Below, piece after piece: positions 44,099 to 51,502 of a stretch of DNA of 64,000 nucleotides. Position 1 is the first letter of the stretch. The number at the start of each line of letters is the position of its first letter. The stretch is from NCBI GenBank assembly GCA_900471605.1, contig UCEY01000020.1:1-64000 (forward strand). The letters run 5' to 3'. This DNA comes from Hyphomicrobiales bacterium (GTDB taxonomy: Bacteria; Pseudomonadota; Alphaproteobacteria; Rhizobiales; Rhizobiaceae). The translations under genes were made by a program, and so were the position numbers. The notes below the pieces were generated by a model that worked only from the letters and a program-made list of their open reading frames with translations, made no database searches and had not been told where the DNA came from.

Positions 44099-45106
44099 AT
44101 GAACATAGAGCGGATGATCTCGACAGTGGAAGTCCATACCGGCGGAGAACCGTTCCGGATCGTGACGAACGGCCTGCCGCGTTTTCCGGGCAGGACGATC
44201 GTCGAACGCCGTGCATGGGTGGAAGAAAACCTCGACGAGGTTCGGCAAGCGCTCATCTTCGAGCCGCGGGGCCACGCGGATATGTATGCCGGATATCTGA
44301 CCGACCCGGTGACCGATGGAGCGGATTTCGGCATCATCTTCGTTCACAACGAGGGCTATAGCGATCATTGCGGGCACGGGGTCATCGCGCTTGCAACGGC
44401 TGCCGTCGAACTTGGATGGGTGCCGCAGGCCGTGCCGGAAACCCGGGTCGGGATCGACGCGCCCTGCGGCTTCATCGAGGCGTTTGTCGAATGGGACGGG
44501 CAGCGCGCCCGGTCTGTCCGCTTCGTCAATGTCCCCTCCTTCGTCTATGTCGCCAATGCCAGCGTCGAGACGCCAAGCTTCGGCCGGGTGGAGGGAGATA
44601 TCGCTTTTGGCGGCGCTTTTTATTTCTATACCGACGGTCGGGCGCATGGGCTGGATATCCGGCCGGACAATGTCGAACGGCTGATCCAGTTCGGCGCTGA
44701 GGTCAAGAAGGCCGCCAACGCGACCTATCCCGTGGTGCATCCCGATATTCCCGAACTCAATCATATATACGGCACGATCATCCATGGTGCGCCGTCACAG
44801 GCCGGATCGACGCAGGCCAACTGCTGCATTTTCGCGGATCGCCAGGTGGACCGTTCCCCGACCGGTTCGGGAACGGCCGGACGCGTCGCGCTGCTGCATG
44901 CGCAATCCGCCATGCCGGACAACGGCTGGCTGGTCAATGAATCGATCATCGGTTCCGTGATGCGGGGGAGGGTGATCGGTGAGGCAACGGTTGGCCGCTT
45001 CAAGGCCGTTGTGCCGGAAGTGTCCGGCAGCGCGTATATTTATGGCCAGTGCAACTGGTTCCTCGACCGGGACGATCCCCTGAAGCACGGCTTCTTCGTC
45101 CGCTGA
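44099..45106 (+). CDS. Proline-racemase superfamily, trans-3-hydroxy-L-proline dehydratase type (Cys/Thr active site)
   Basis: 335 residues, the family length. Cys91 in DHCGHG is the first catalytic Cys. The position of the second Cys in racemases and 4-hydroxyproline epimerases (RSPCG) is Thr255 here (DRSPTGSGTAG). The Cys/Thr pair is the hallmark of trans-3-hydroxy-L-proline dehydratases (human L3HYPDH and bacterial homologues), which release water to give delta1-pyrroline-2-carboxylate. HTGGEPFRIV near the N-terminus and SGSAYIYGQ near the C-terminus fit the superfamily. The operon context (amino-acid ABC, RidA) supports this. Confidence 0.88.
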   Translation: MNIERMISTVEVHTGGEPFRIVTNGLPRFPGRTIVERRAWVEENLDEVRQALIFEPRGHADMYAGYLTDPVTDGADFGIIFVHNEGYSDHCGHGVIALATAAVELGWVPQAVPETRVGIDAPCGFIEAFVEWDGQRARSVRFVNVPSFVYVANASVETPSFGRVEGDIAFGGAFYFYTDGRAHGLDIRPDNVERLIQFGAEVKKAANATYPVVHPDIPELNHIYGTIIHGAPSQAGSTQANCCIFADRQVDRSPTGSGTAGRVALLHAQSAMPDNGWLVNESIIGSVMRGRVIGEATVGRFKAVVPEVSGSAYIYGQCNWFLDRDDPLKHGFFVR

Positions 45107-45150
45107 TCCAGCCAGCCACACCCCGTCATTTTTTGAGGAATTGACGCGCA

Positions 45151-45327
45151 ATGGCTACGCTGTTCACCACTGCACCCATATTTGACAGCTTCGAGAAGGC
45201 ATTGATTGATGCCTCTGAAAACATCGACGTCATCACGTGGCAAGTGACGAGTATTTCTGAAAGACCTGTTTCTCAGCGGCTAGACGTTATCGACGTGATG
45301 GCTCTTCACCGCATGAGCCTGCTCTAA
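45151..45327 (+). CDS. Possible small protein, unknown
   Basis: 58 codons from ATG 45151 with GAGGAA upstream, encoding MATLFTTAPIFDSFEKALID... and ending HRMSLL. The composition (hydrophobic start, acidic middle) is that of a plausible soluble peptide, and the ribosome site is reasonable. I recognise no family. It may be an N-terminal remnant of a lost gene between the dehydratase and RidA genes. No other coding region is evident between 45107 and 45448. Confidence 0.35.
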   Translation: MATLFTTAPIFDSFEKALIDASENIDVITWQVTSISERPVSQRLDVIDVMALHRMSLL

Positions 45328-45448
45328 GCAGTTTGCGCTTGCCTCGGTTTATACAAACCAGCGCACCGGAAATCTCTATTTTCCAAGCCACGGCGTGGCG
45401 GCGATACAGTCGCGGAAACGTAATCTCCCAGAACAAGGAAATCGCACG

Positions 45449-45871
45449 ATGGTCGTTCACAAGCGCGTCCGCCAGTTCAACACCAAGGACACCTATCCGG
45501 AGCAGAAGCTTGACAACGACCTGTGCCAGACCGTGGTCGCCAAAGGCAGCATGGTGTTCGTGCGCGGTCAGATTGGGCAGGATCTCGACACTTCCGAAAG
45601 CGTCGCGATCGGTGACGCGGAAGGCCAGACCGAAAAGGCCATGGCCAATATCAAGATGCTGCTGGAAGAAGCCGGCTCCAAGCTGGAGCATATCTGCAAG
45701 ATCACGATCTACATCATCGATCCGCGTTACCGCGAGCCGGTCTACCGCACGGTCGGCAAGTGGCTGAAGGGCGTCTACCCGGTCTCGACCGGCATCGTCG
45801 TGTCGGCGCTCGCCCGCCCGGAATGGCTGGTCGAGGTGGATGCCATCGCCGTCATTCCCGATGAAGAATAA
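45449..45871 (+). CDS. RidA/YjgF family protein
   Basis: 140 residues from ATG 45449 (MVVHKRVRQF), with AAGGAA upstream. RidA features are VFVRGQIGQDLDT, the trimer-interface stretch QTEKAMANIKMLLEEAGSKLEHICKITIYIID and RPEWLVEVDAIAVIP. The Arg usually seen in the CRAEV-like end is partly replaced (ARPEWLVE), so it belongs to a divergent subgroup. RidA proteins hydrolyse reactive enamine/imine intermediates; a dehydratase that produces a pyrroline enamine makes such a partner sensible. Confidence 0.9.
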   Translation: MVVHKRVRQFNTKDTYPEQKLDNDLCQTVVAKGSMVFVRGQIGQDLDTSESVAIGDAEGQTEKAMANIKMLLEEAGSKLEHICKITIYIIDPRYREPVYRTVGKWLKGVYPVSTGIVVSALARPEWLVEVDAIAVIPDEE

Positions 45872-45883
45872 GCGGATCGCGTC

Positions 45884-46555
45884 ATGACCTTTTCCATCTC
45901 GGCCCGCTGCAGCGAAACGGGTGCGTTCGGCATCGCCATCTCGTCGTCTTCGCCGGCGGTCGCAGCCCGCTGCGCGCATGTCAAGGCGGGCGCGGGCGTG
46001 ATCGCCAGTCAGAATGTCACCGATCCCTCACTTGGCCTTCTGGGTCTTGAACTGCTTGCCGGCGGACGATCGGCTGCACAGGTCAGGGGTGCGCTTGTCG
46101 CCTCCACCCCGTTTGCGGATTTCCGCCAGATCGCCGTCATCGACCGGACTGGTGCGACGGCCGCCTTTTCGGGCAAGGGAGCTCTCGGAGTTCACGGCAT
46201 CGCGGAAGGGCAGGACTGCATTGCCGCCGGCAATCTGCTGATGGACCGGTTCGTCCTGTCGGCCATGGTCGAGGCTTTCGAGCAGAGCCGTGGCTTTCTC
46301 GCCGAAAGGCTTATGGTGGCGCTGAAGGCCGGACAGGATGCCGGCGGCGAGGCGGGTCCCGTCTATTCGGCCGGTGTAAAGGTTGCGCGGGAACTGGATT
46401 GGCCGATCGTCGATCTGAGGGTCGACTGGTCCGAGCAACCGATCGAAAAGCTGTTCGAAATCTGGCGGGTCTACGAGCCGCAGATGGAGGACTACGTGCG
46501 CAGGGCGGTCGCGCCCGAGGCGGCTCCGTCCTTCGGCGTGCCGGGAGACGAATAG
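45884..46555 (+). CDS. DUF1028 family protein
   Basis: 223 residues, the full DUF1028 length. Family features are TFSISARCSETGAFGIAISSSSPAVAARCAHV at the N-terminus, GVIASQNVTDPSLGLLGLELLAGG, AFSGKGALGVHGIAEGQDCIAAGNLL, and DLRVDWSEQPIEKL near the end. The fold is predicted to be Ntn-hydrolase-like, but function is unknown. It follows the RidA gene by 12 bp; RidA and DUF1028 genes are often neighbours in amino-acid or amide catabolic operons. Confidence 0.9.
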   Translation: MTFSISARCSETGAFGIAISSSSPAVAARCAHVKAGAGVIASQNVTDPSLGLLGLELLAGGRSAAQVRGALVASTPFADFRQIAVIDRTGATAAFSGKGALGVHGIAEGQDCIAAGNLLMDRFVLSAMVEAFEQSRGFLAERLMVALKAGQDAGGEAGPVYSAGVKVARELDWPIVDLRVDWSEQPIEKLFEIWRVYEPQMEDYVRRAVAPEAAPSFGVPGDE

Positions 46556-46606
46556 CCGTTTCGGTCGTGCTTGTTTGTTGAGCGTTTGCCGATATAAGCG
46601 AGTGGC

Positions 46607-47557
46607 ATGAGATATACCTTGCGGCAGATCGAGTATTTCATCGCGACGGCGGAAACCGGCAGCATCACGCTGGCGTCGGAGCGGCTCAATATATCGCAGC
46701 CCTCCATCTCCACGGCCATCACCCATCTTGAAGAAGAGCTGGAGACCCAGCTCTTTGTCCGTCACCATGCGAAAGGCCTGTCGCTGACGCCGGCCGGACG
46801 CGTGCTGCTGACCGAGGCGAAGCGTCTCGTCGATCAGGCGGAACACATGTACACGGTGGCGTCGGAGGTCAACGACAAGGTTCGCGGCCAGATCTCGCTC
46901 GGCTGCATGGTCACCTTCGCGCCGATGATCATGCCGGAACTGTCGCATTCCTTCACATCCGCCTTTCCCGCCACGCGGATCGTGCAGACTGTCAGCGATC
47001 ACGAAGGGCTGCTCGACAAGCTTCAAAGGGCGGAGCTCGATATCGTCCTGAGCTATGACCTTCTCGTCCCCGAAGGGTTCGACTTCCTGCCGCTCGCCAG
47101 CCTTCCGCCCCATGTCCTCGTCGGTGAGGCCCATCCCTTTGCCCGCCTCTCGTCTATCGCTTTGGAGAAGCTGGTTTCGGAACCCTTGATCCTGCTCGAT
47201 CTGCCGCTCAGCCGGCAATATTTCCTCGACCTGTTCGCGAAACAGGGGCTGGAGCCGACCATCGCAACGCGCTCCACCCATCAGGACGTCATCCGGACGA
47301 TGGTCGCCAACGGTTATGGCTATACGCTCGCCAACGTCCGGCCAAAATCGCAATTGGCGATGGATGGCCGCCCGGTCACCAGGGTGCCGTTGTCGGGGGA
47401 GCACAAGCCGGTCGTGATCGGCGTCATTTCCCTGCAAAGCGGGCGTAAGTCGAGACTTCTCGAAGCCTTCGAGCAGCACTGCAAGTCGTTCGTCTCCGAC
47501 GCCTACATTCCCGGGATGACGGCGCCGCTTCTCGACCGTCGCCGTTCCGTGACCTGA
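46607..47557 (+). CDS. LysR family transcriptional regulator
   Basis: 316 residues. The N-terminal helix-turn-helix (MRYTLRQIEYFIATAETGSITLASERLNISQPSISTAITHLEEELETQLFVRHHAKGLSLTPAG) is followed by a LysR effector domain (GQISLGCMVTFAPMIMPELSHSF ... DIVLSYDLL). It is last in the hydroxyproline-type cluster, 51 bp after DUF1028 on the same strand, and is the likely pathway regulator. No obvious ribosome site is seen before the ATG. Confidence 0.9.
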   Translation: MRYTLRQIEYFIATAETGSITLASERLNISQPSISTAITHLEEELETQLFVRHHAKGLSLTPAGRVLLTEAKRLVDQAEHMYTVASEVNDKVRGQISLGCMVTFAPMIMPELSHSFTSAFPATRIVQTVSDHEGLLDKLQRAELDIVLSYDLLVPEGFDFLPLASLPPHVLVGEAHPFARLSSIALEKLVSEPLILLDLPLSRQYFLDLFAKQGLEPTIATRSTHQDVIRTMVANGYGYTLANVRPKSQLAMDGRPVTRVPLSGEHKPVVIGVISLQSGRKSRLLEAFEQHCKSFVSDAYIPGMTAPLLDRRRSVT

Positions 47558-47703
47558 CAATGCCAAGTTTTTGGTGAAGCCTCGCTTCGGAAATGATTTC
47601 TTTCCCCGCTATATCAGCGATGCGAAGGTCATCCTGGACCATATCCTTCCTCGCCGCGCCGATCCGTTGCAGGCGCCAGAAACGCATCATCCGGAGACAT
47701 GAA

Positions 47704-50079
47704 TTGACTTATGAGAGACTGATGGACGGCAGGTTTGCAGAACTTGTTGCCGAAATGACGGATGAGGAAAAGGTTGCGCTTCTGGCCGGCCATCGCATGT
47801 GGAAGACGGAGTCCATCGAGCGCCTCGGCATCCCGCGCATCGTGATGACCGACGGCACCTATGGCGTGCGTTACTCCATTCCCCAGATCGATGGTGACGA
47901 GGCCGGCGGCCAGGATTTCGATGCGTTTCTCTCCGTCGTCAACCAGCGTGCCGACCATGTGCAGATCGCCTGGGGCCAGATGAAGCTGGCGACGTGTTTC
48001 CCGAACGGCTCCAGCCTCGGCTGCTCCTGGGATGTGGATTTGGCCCGCCAACTCGGCGAGGCGCTGGCGAAGGAGTGCCAGGAATTCGGCGTTCATCTTC
48101 TGCTCGGTCCTGGCATCAATATCCGCCGCACACCGCTCGGCGGCCGCTCCTACGAGTACTATGGCGAGGATCCGATCCTCTCCGGCGATTTCGCCGCCGG
48201 TGTCATCAACGGCCTGCAGGAGAATGGCGTCGGCGCTTCGTTGAAGCACTTCGCCTGCAACAATTCCGAGGTCGAGCGCACCTCGATGGATTCGGTCGTG
48301 GAAGAGCGCGCGCTGCGCGAAATCTATCTCCGGGGCTTCGAGCGGGCGATCAAGAAAAGCAATCCCTGGACGGTGATGAGTTCCTACAATCGGCTCAACG
48401 GCGTTCAGGCCGCCGAGGATCCGTGGCTGCTCAATCAGGTCCTGCGCGAGGACTGGGGTTATGATGGACTCGTCGTCTCCGACTGGCACGGCATCAAGGA
48501 CCGGCCGGCCTCGCTGATCGCAGGCAACGAGCTGGACATGCCGGAAAGCGGCACCCGCAAGGCCGACCTGCTGGAGGCCATTCGCGCCGGCAAGGTCGAG
48601 CGCGCTGTGGTGGACACGGCCTGCGAACGGGTGCTGAAGCTCGTGCGCCTGGCAAAACTCGGCGAAAACCGCGCCATCACCTTCGATCGCGCCGAACACC
48701 ACGCCCTGGCCCGCAAGATGGCGGCGGAATCGGTCGTCCTGCTCAAGAACGAGGGCGACTTGCTGCCGATCGAGCCCTCCAGGGTCAAGCGCATCGCTGT
48801 CGTCGGCGAAGGTGCGGGCGTGCCGGTCATCCAGGGTTCGGGCTGCGCGACCACCATGCCGACTTCCATCGACGTCCCACTCAAGGAAATCCTCAAGCTC
48901 GCCGGCAGCGACATCGAGATCCTCACGTTCCGCGGCACCAGCGAGATCGAGACGGAACGCGCCGGACTGATTGCCGAAGCGGAAGCCGGCGTCGCCGGCG
49001 CCGACATGGTCGTGGTCTTCGTCAACAACGAAAACGGTTATGACGGCGAAGGTTCCGATCGCCGCACGCTGGCGCTCGCGCCCGGCCATGACGAACTCGT
49101 AGAGCGGCTCGTGGCCGCCAATCCCAATACCGTCGTCGTGGTTGCGAGCCCGGATGCCGTCGTCATGCCGTGGGTCGACAAGGTTCCGGCCGTGGTCGAG
49201 ATCTTCTTCTCCGGCCAGGCCATGGGTGGCGGTATCGCCGACGTGCTCTTCGGTCGCGCCAACCCGAGCGGCAAGCTGACGACTACGTTCCCCAAGCGCA
49301 TGGAAGACATGCCGGCCTATCTCACTTATCCGGGTGAAAACGGCCGCCACGTCTATAGCGAAGGCGTCCATGTCGGTTATCGCTGGTACGACGCACGCAA
49401 GATCGAGCCGCTTTTCCCCTTCGGTCACGGTCTGAGCTATACACGGTTCGCCTATTCCGATGTGCAACTCGACAGGACCGAATTGCACTTCGGCGAAACG
49501 GTGACGATCAGCTTCACTCTGACCAATACCGGCCTCCGTGAAGGCAAGGAAGTCGCGCAGGTCTATGCTCGCTACGGGGCGCCGCGTCTTATCCGTCCGG
49601 TACATGAGCTGAAATCATTCGCCAAGGTCACGTTGAAACCCGGCGAGAGCCGCAGGGTAGCGATCGCAATTCCGGCCGAAGACCTTTGCGCCTACGATAC
49701 GGCACGTCAACGTTGGGCGCTGGACGAGGACATGGTTGTCCTTGAAGTTGCGGCCTCCTCCCGCGATATCCGGTTGGAAGCCCCGCTGCGGACGAAAGGC
49801 TCCGTTTCGGAGCACAGGCGGATTGCCTGGGACACGCAGCCGGTCTTCGTGCTTGCCAATCCCATCGCTCGCAGGATGTTCGGCACCTTCCTGCAGAAGC
49901 AGCTGGCGATCGGCGCCGAAGATGCGGACCGCATGCTGGAGCATTGCGCAAACTCGTTCTTCGGCATCTTCACGACATTCGACCGCCGGCTGCGCAAATC
50001 CTTCGCGCGGGCCGATATCGATGCGTTGATCTTGGACATCAACCGGGAAATGGAAGAGCAGGAACGCCGGATGGCCTGA
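47704..50079 (+). CDS. Glycoside hydrolase family 3 beta-glycosidase
   Basis: About 791 residues. The N-terminal GH3 domain has GPGINIRRTPLGGRSYEYYGEDP, KHFACNNSEVERTSMDSVVEER and the nucleophile Asp260 in LVVSDWHG. The C-terminal GH3 domain has ESVVLLKNEGDLLPI and the acid/base region NENGYDGEGSDRRTL; a fibronectin III-like end starts at FGHGLSYTRFAYSDVQL. No PA14 insert or signal peptide is seen, so it is probably cytoplasmic. TTG 47704 is preceded by GGAGA at good spacing; ATG 47722 is the alternative. Substrate unknown (beta-glucoside or beta-xyloside). It ends before a terminator hairpin. Confidence 0.9.
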   Translation: MTYERLMDGRFAELVAEMTDEEKVALLAGHRMWKTESIERLGIPRIVMTDGTYGVRYSIPQIDGDEAGGQDFDAFLSVVNQRADHVQIAWGQMKLATCFPNGSSLGCSWDVDLARQLGEALAKECQEFGVHLLLGPGINIRRTPLGGRSYEYYGEDPILSGDFAAGVINGLQENGVGASLKHFACNNSEVERTSMDSVVEERALREIYLRGFERAIKKSNPWTVMSSYNRLNGVQAAEDPWLLNQVLREDWGYDGLVVSDWHGIKDRPASLIAGNELDMPESGTRKADLLEAIRAGKVERAVVDTACERVLKLVRLAKLGENRAITFDRAEHHALARKMAAESVVLLKNEGDLLPIEPSRVKRIAVVGEGAGVPVIQGSGCATTMPTSIDVPLKEILKLAGSDIEILTFRGTSEIETERAGLIAEAEAGVAGADMVVVFVNNENGYDGEGSDRRTLALAPGHDELVERLVAANPNTVVVVASPDAVVMPWVDKVPAVVEIFFSGQAMGGGIADVLFGRANPSGKLTTTFPKRMEDMPAYLTYPGENGRHVYSEGVHVGYRWYDARKIEPLFPFGHGLSYTRFAYSDVQLDRTELHFGETVTISFTLTNTGLREGKEVAQVYARYGAPRLIRPVHELKSFAKVTLKPGESRRVAIAIPAEDLCAYDTARQRWALDEDMVVLEVAASSRDIRLEAPLRTKGSVSEHRRIAWDTQPVFVLANPIARRMFGTFLQKQLAIGAEDADRMLEHCANSFFGIFTTFDRRLRKSFARADIDALILDINREMEEQERRMA

Positions 50080-50104
50080 AGGCTCCATCTCGGCCGGTTG
50101 CACG

Positions 50105-50128
50105 AGGCCCGCGCACGCGCGGGCCTTT
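50105..50128 (+). terminator. Terminator hairpin after the GH3 gene
   Basis: AGGCCCGCG and CGCGGGCCT form a GC-rich stem followed by TTTGA, 26 bp past the GH3 stop. It separates this gene from the spermidine-type ABC operon. Confidence 0.75.
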
Positions 50129-50253
50129 GATGTTCTCGGGGCCCATGGCCGATTAGGGCCCCCCTAACCAGAACGCCTAAAATAAATAATTTACATAAGC
50201 GGCACCCGATGGCTTCTAGAAGCCGTAAACAGGCTGTCTAAAGGGGAACTAAT
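50129..50253 (+). promoter_or_regulatory. Promoter region of the spermidine-type ABC operon with a 14-bp palindrome
   Basis: The segment is AT-rich at 50176-50198 (likely promoter) and has the perfect palindrome GGCTTCTAGAAGCC at 50211-50224, 30 bp before the binding-protein ATG. AAGGGGAACTAAT provides a ribosome site. The palindrome is a candidate operator for an unidentified regulator. Confidence 0.5.
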
Positions 50254-51327
50254 ATGGCCAACAAGTTTGGCGTGACGCGCCGCAATCTGCTCAAGGTAGG
50301 GGCCGGCGCCGCGACCGCGCTGACCGCTCCCGCCATCTTCACCAAGGGCGCCTTCGGCGCCGAAGTCCTGAAGATCCAGGACATGGGCGGCGCTTTCGAA
50401 AAGGGTTTTCGCGCGGCTTTCTACGAGAGCTTTGAAAAAGAGAACAACGTCAAGATCAGCGTGACGACCAACGGTCCTGATCCGATCCCGCAGTACAAGA
50501 TGGTCGTCGACACCAAGACGAACCTGTTCGACGTCTGCATGATGACGCCCGAGCATGTCTTCCGGATGAAGGCGCTCGGCGGCGAATACATGCAGAAGCT
50601 GAAGATCAAGGTCGCCGATCCGGAAAACTATGTGGCCGGTTCCATTACCGACGAATTCGCCGGCGTCGCCGTCTTCGCGCTGGCGCTCGGTTATCGCAAG
50701 GACACGTTTGGAGACAAGGGTCCGAAGAACTTCCAGGACTTCTGGAATGTCGAGGCCTTCAAGGGCCGTCGCGGCCTTTGGCGCAGCCCGGTGCTCACCA
50801 TGGAGCTGGCGCTTCTCGCAGACGGCGTTCCGATGGAGCAGCTCTACCCGCTCGACGTCGACCGCGCCTTCAAGAGCCTCGACAAGATCCGCAAGCACGT
50901 CGACGTCTGGTGGACGACCGGCGCCCAGTCGACGCAGCTCATCCAGAGCGGTGAACTGGACCTGATGAGCATCTGGAGCACGCGCGCCCAGACCGCAATC
51001 GACGACGGCGCTCCGGTATCGCTCGCCTGGGGCCAGGGCTTCTACAACATCGACGGCTGGACGATCCCGGTTGGCACGCCGAACACCGAGCTTGCCAACA
51101 AGTTCGTCGAATACTGCATGAACGCCGAACGTCAGGCAAAGTACACGGACATCCTGGCCTGCGGCCCGGCCAACGTGAAGTCCTACCAGTACATCAAGGC
51201 CGAACGCGCCAAGCTGCTGCCGACCGCGCCTGAAAACGTCAAGGGTCTGCGCCCGCTGAACGCCGACTACTGGGGCAAAAACCAGACCGCGCTCACCGAG
51301 CGTTTCGAAAAGTGGATGCTGAGCTGA
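50254..51327 (+). CDS. Spermidine/putrescine-type ABC transporter substrate-binding protein (PotD-like)
   Basis: 357 residues with a twin-arginine-like export signal (VTRRNLLKVGAGAATALTAPAIF). The family 1 binding-protein fold shows LKIQDMGGAFEKGFRAAFYESFEKENNV, FDVCMMTPEHVFRM, FKGRRGLWRSPVLTMELAL, and AYNIDGW-like FYNIDGWTIPVG, common in the iron/polyamine/opine group. It starts the rightward operon; the fused permease follows after 175 bp. The ligand could be a polyamine, opine or organic cation. Confidence 0.88.
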   Translation: MANKFGVTRRNLLKVGAGAATALTAPAIFTKGAFGAEVLKIQDMGGAFEKGFRAAFYESFEKENNVKISVTTNGPDPIPQYKMVVDTKTNLFDVCMMTPEHVFRMKALGGEYMQKLKIKVADPENYVAGSITDEFAGVAVFALALGYRKDTFGDKGPKNFQDFWNVEAFKGRRGLWRSPVLTMELALLADGVPMEQLYPLDVDRAFKSLDKIRKHVDVWWTTGAQSTQLIQSGELDLMSIWSTRAQTAIDDGAPVSLAWGQGFYNIDGWTIPVGTPNTELANKFVEYCMNAERQAKYTDILACGPANVKSYQYIKAERAKLLPTAPENVKGLRPLNADYWGKNQTALTERFEKWMLS

Positions 51328-51502
51328 GCCGCTTGCGTTAGGAAGCCTCTTTCCAGATAGAGTATCCGGTCGGCGCGGGTGCAGTGGGTATCCGCGCCGA
51401 AATAATATAGAGAGATCGGCATCGCGCCCGTTCGATAGACCACCGGTTCCGGCACGCGGCTCGCAAAACCTGCCAGAGACCGACCTACCAGAGACTGACG
51501 AA

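Noticed and set aside
47629-49605. 658-codon leftward frame opposite the GH3 gene
   Set aside because: Antisense shadow of a well-supported glycosidase; no motif or ribosome site.
51328-51455. Leftward frame reading LYYFGADTHCTRADRILYLERG after the PotD-like gene
   Set aside because: It faintly resembles part of a transporter ATPase end, but it is short, overlaps the 3' end of the binding-protein gene when extended, and I could not support a family.
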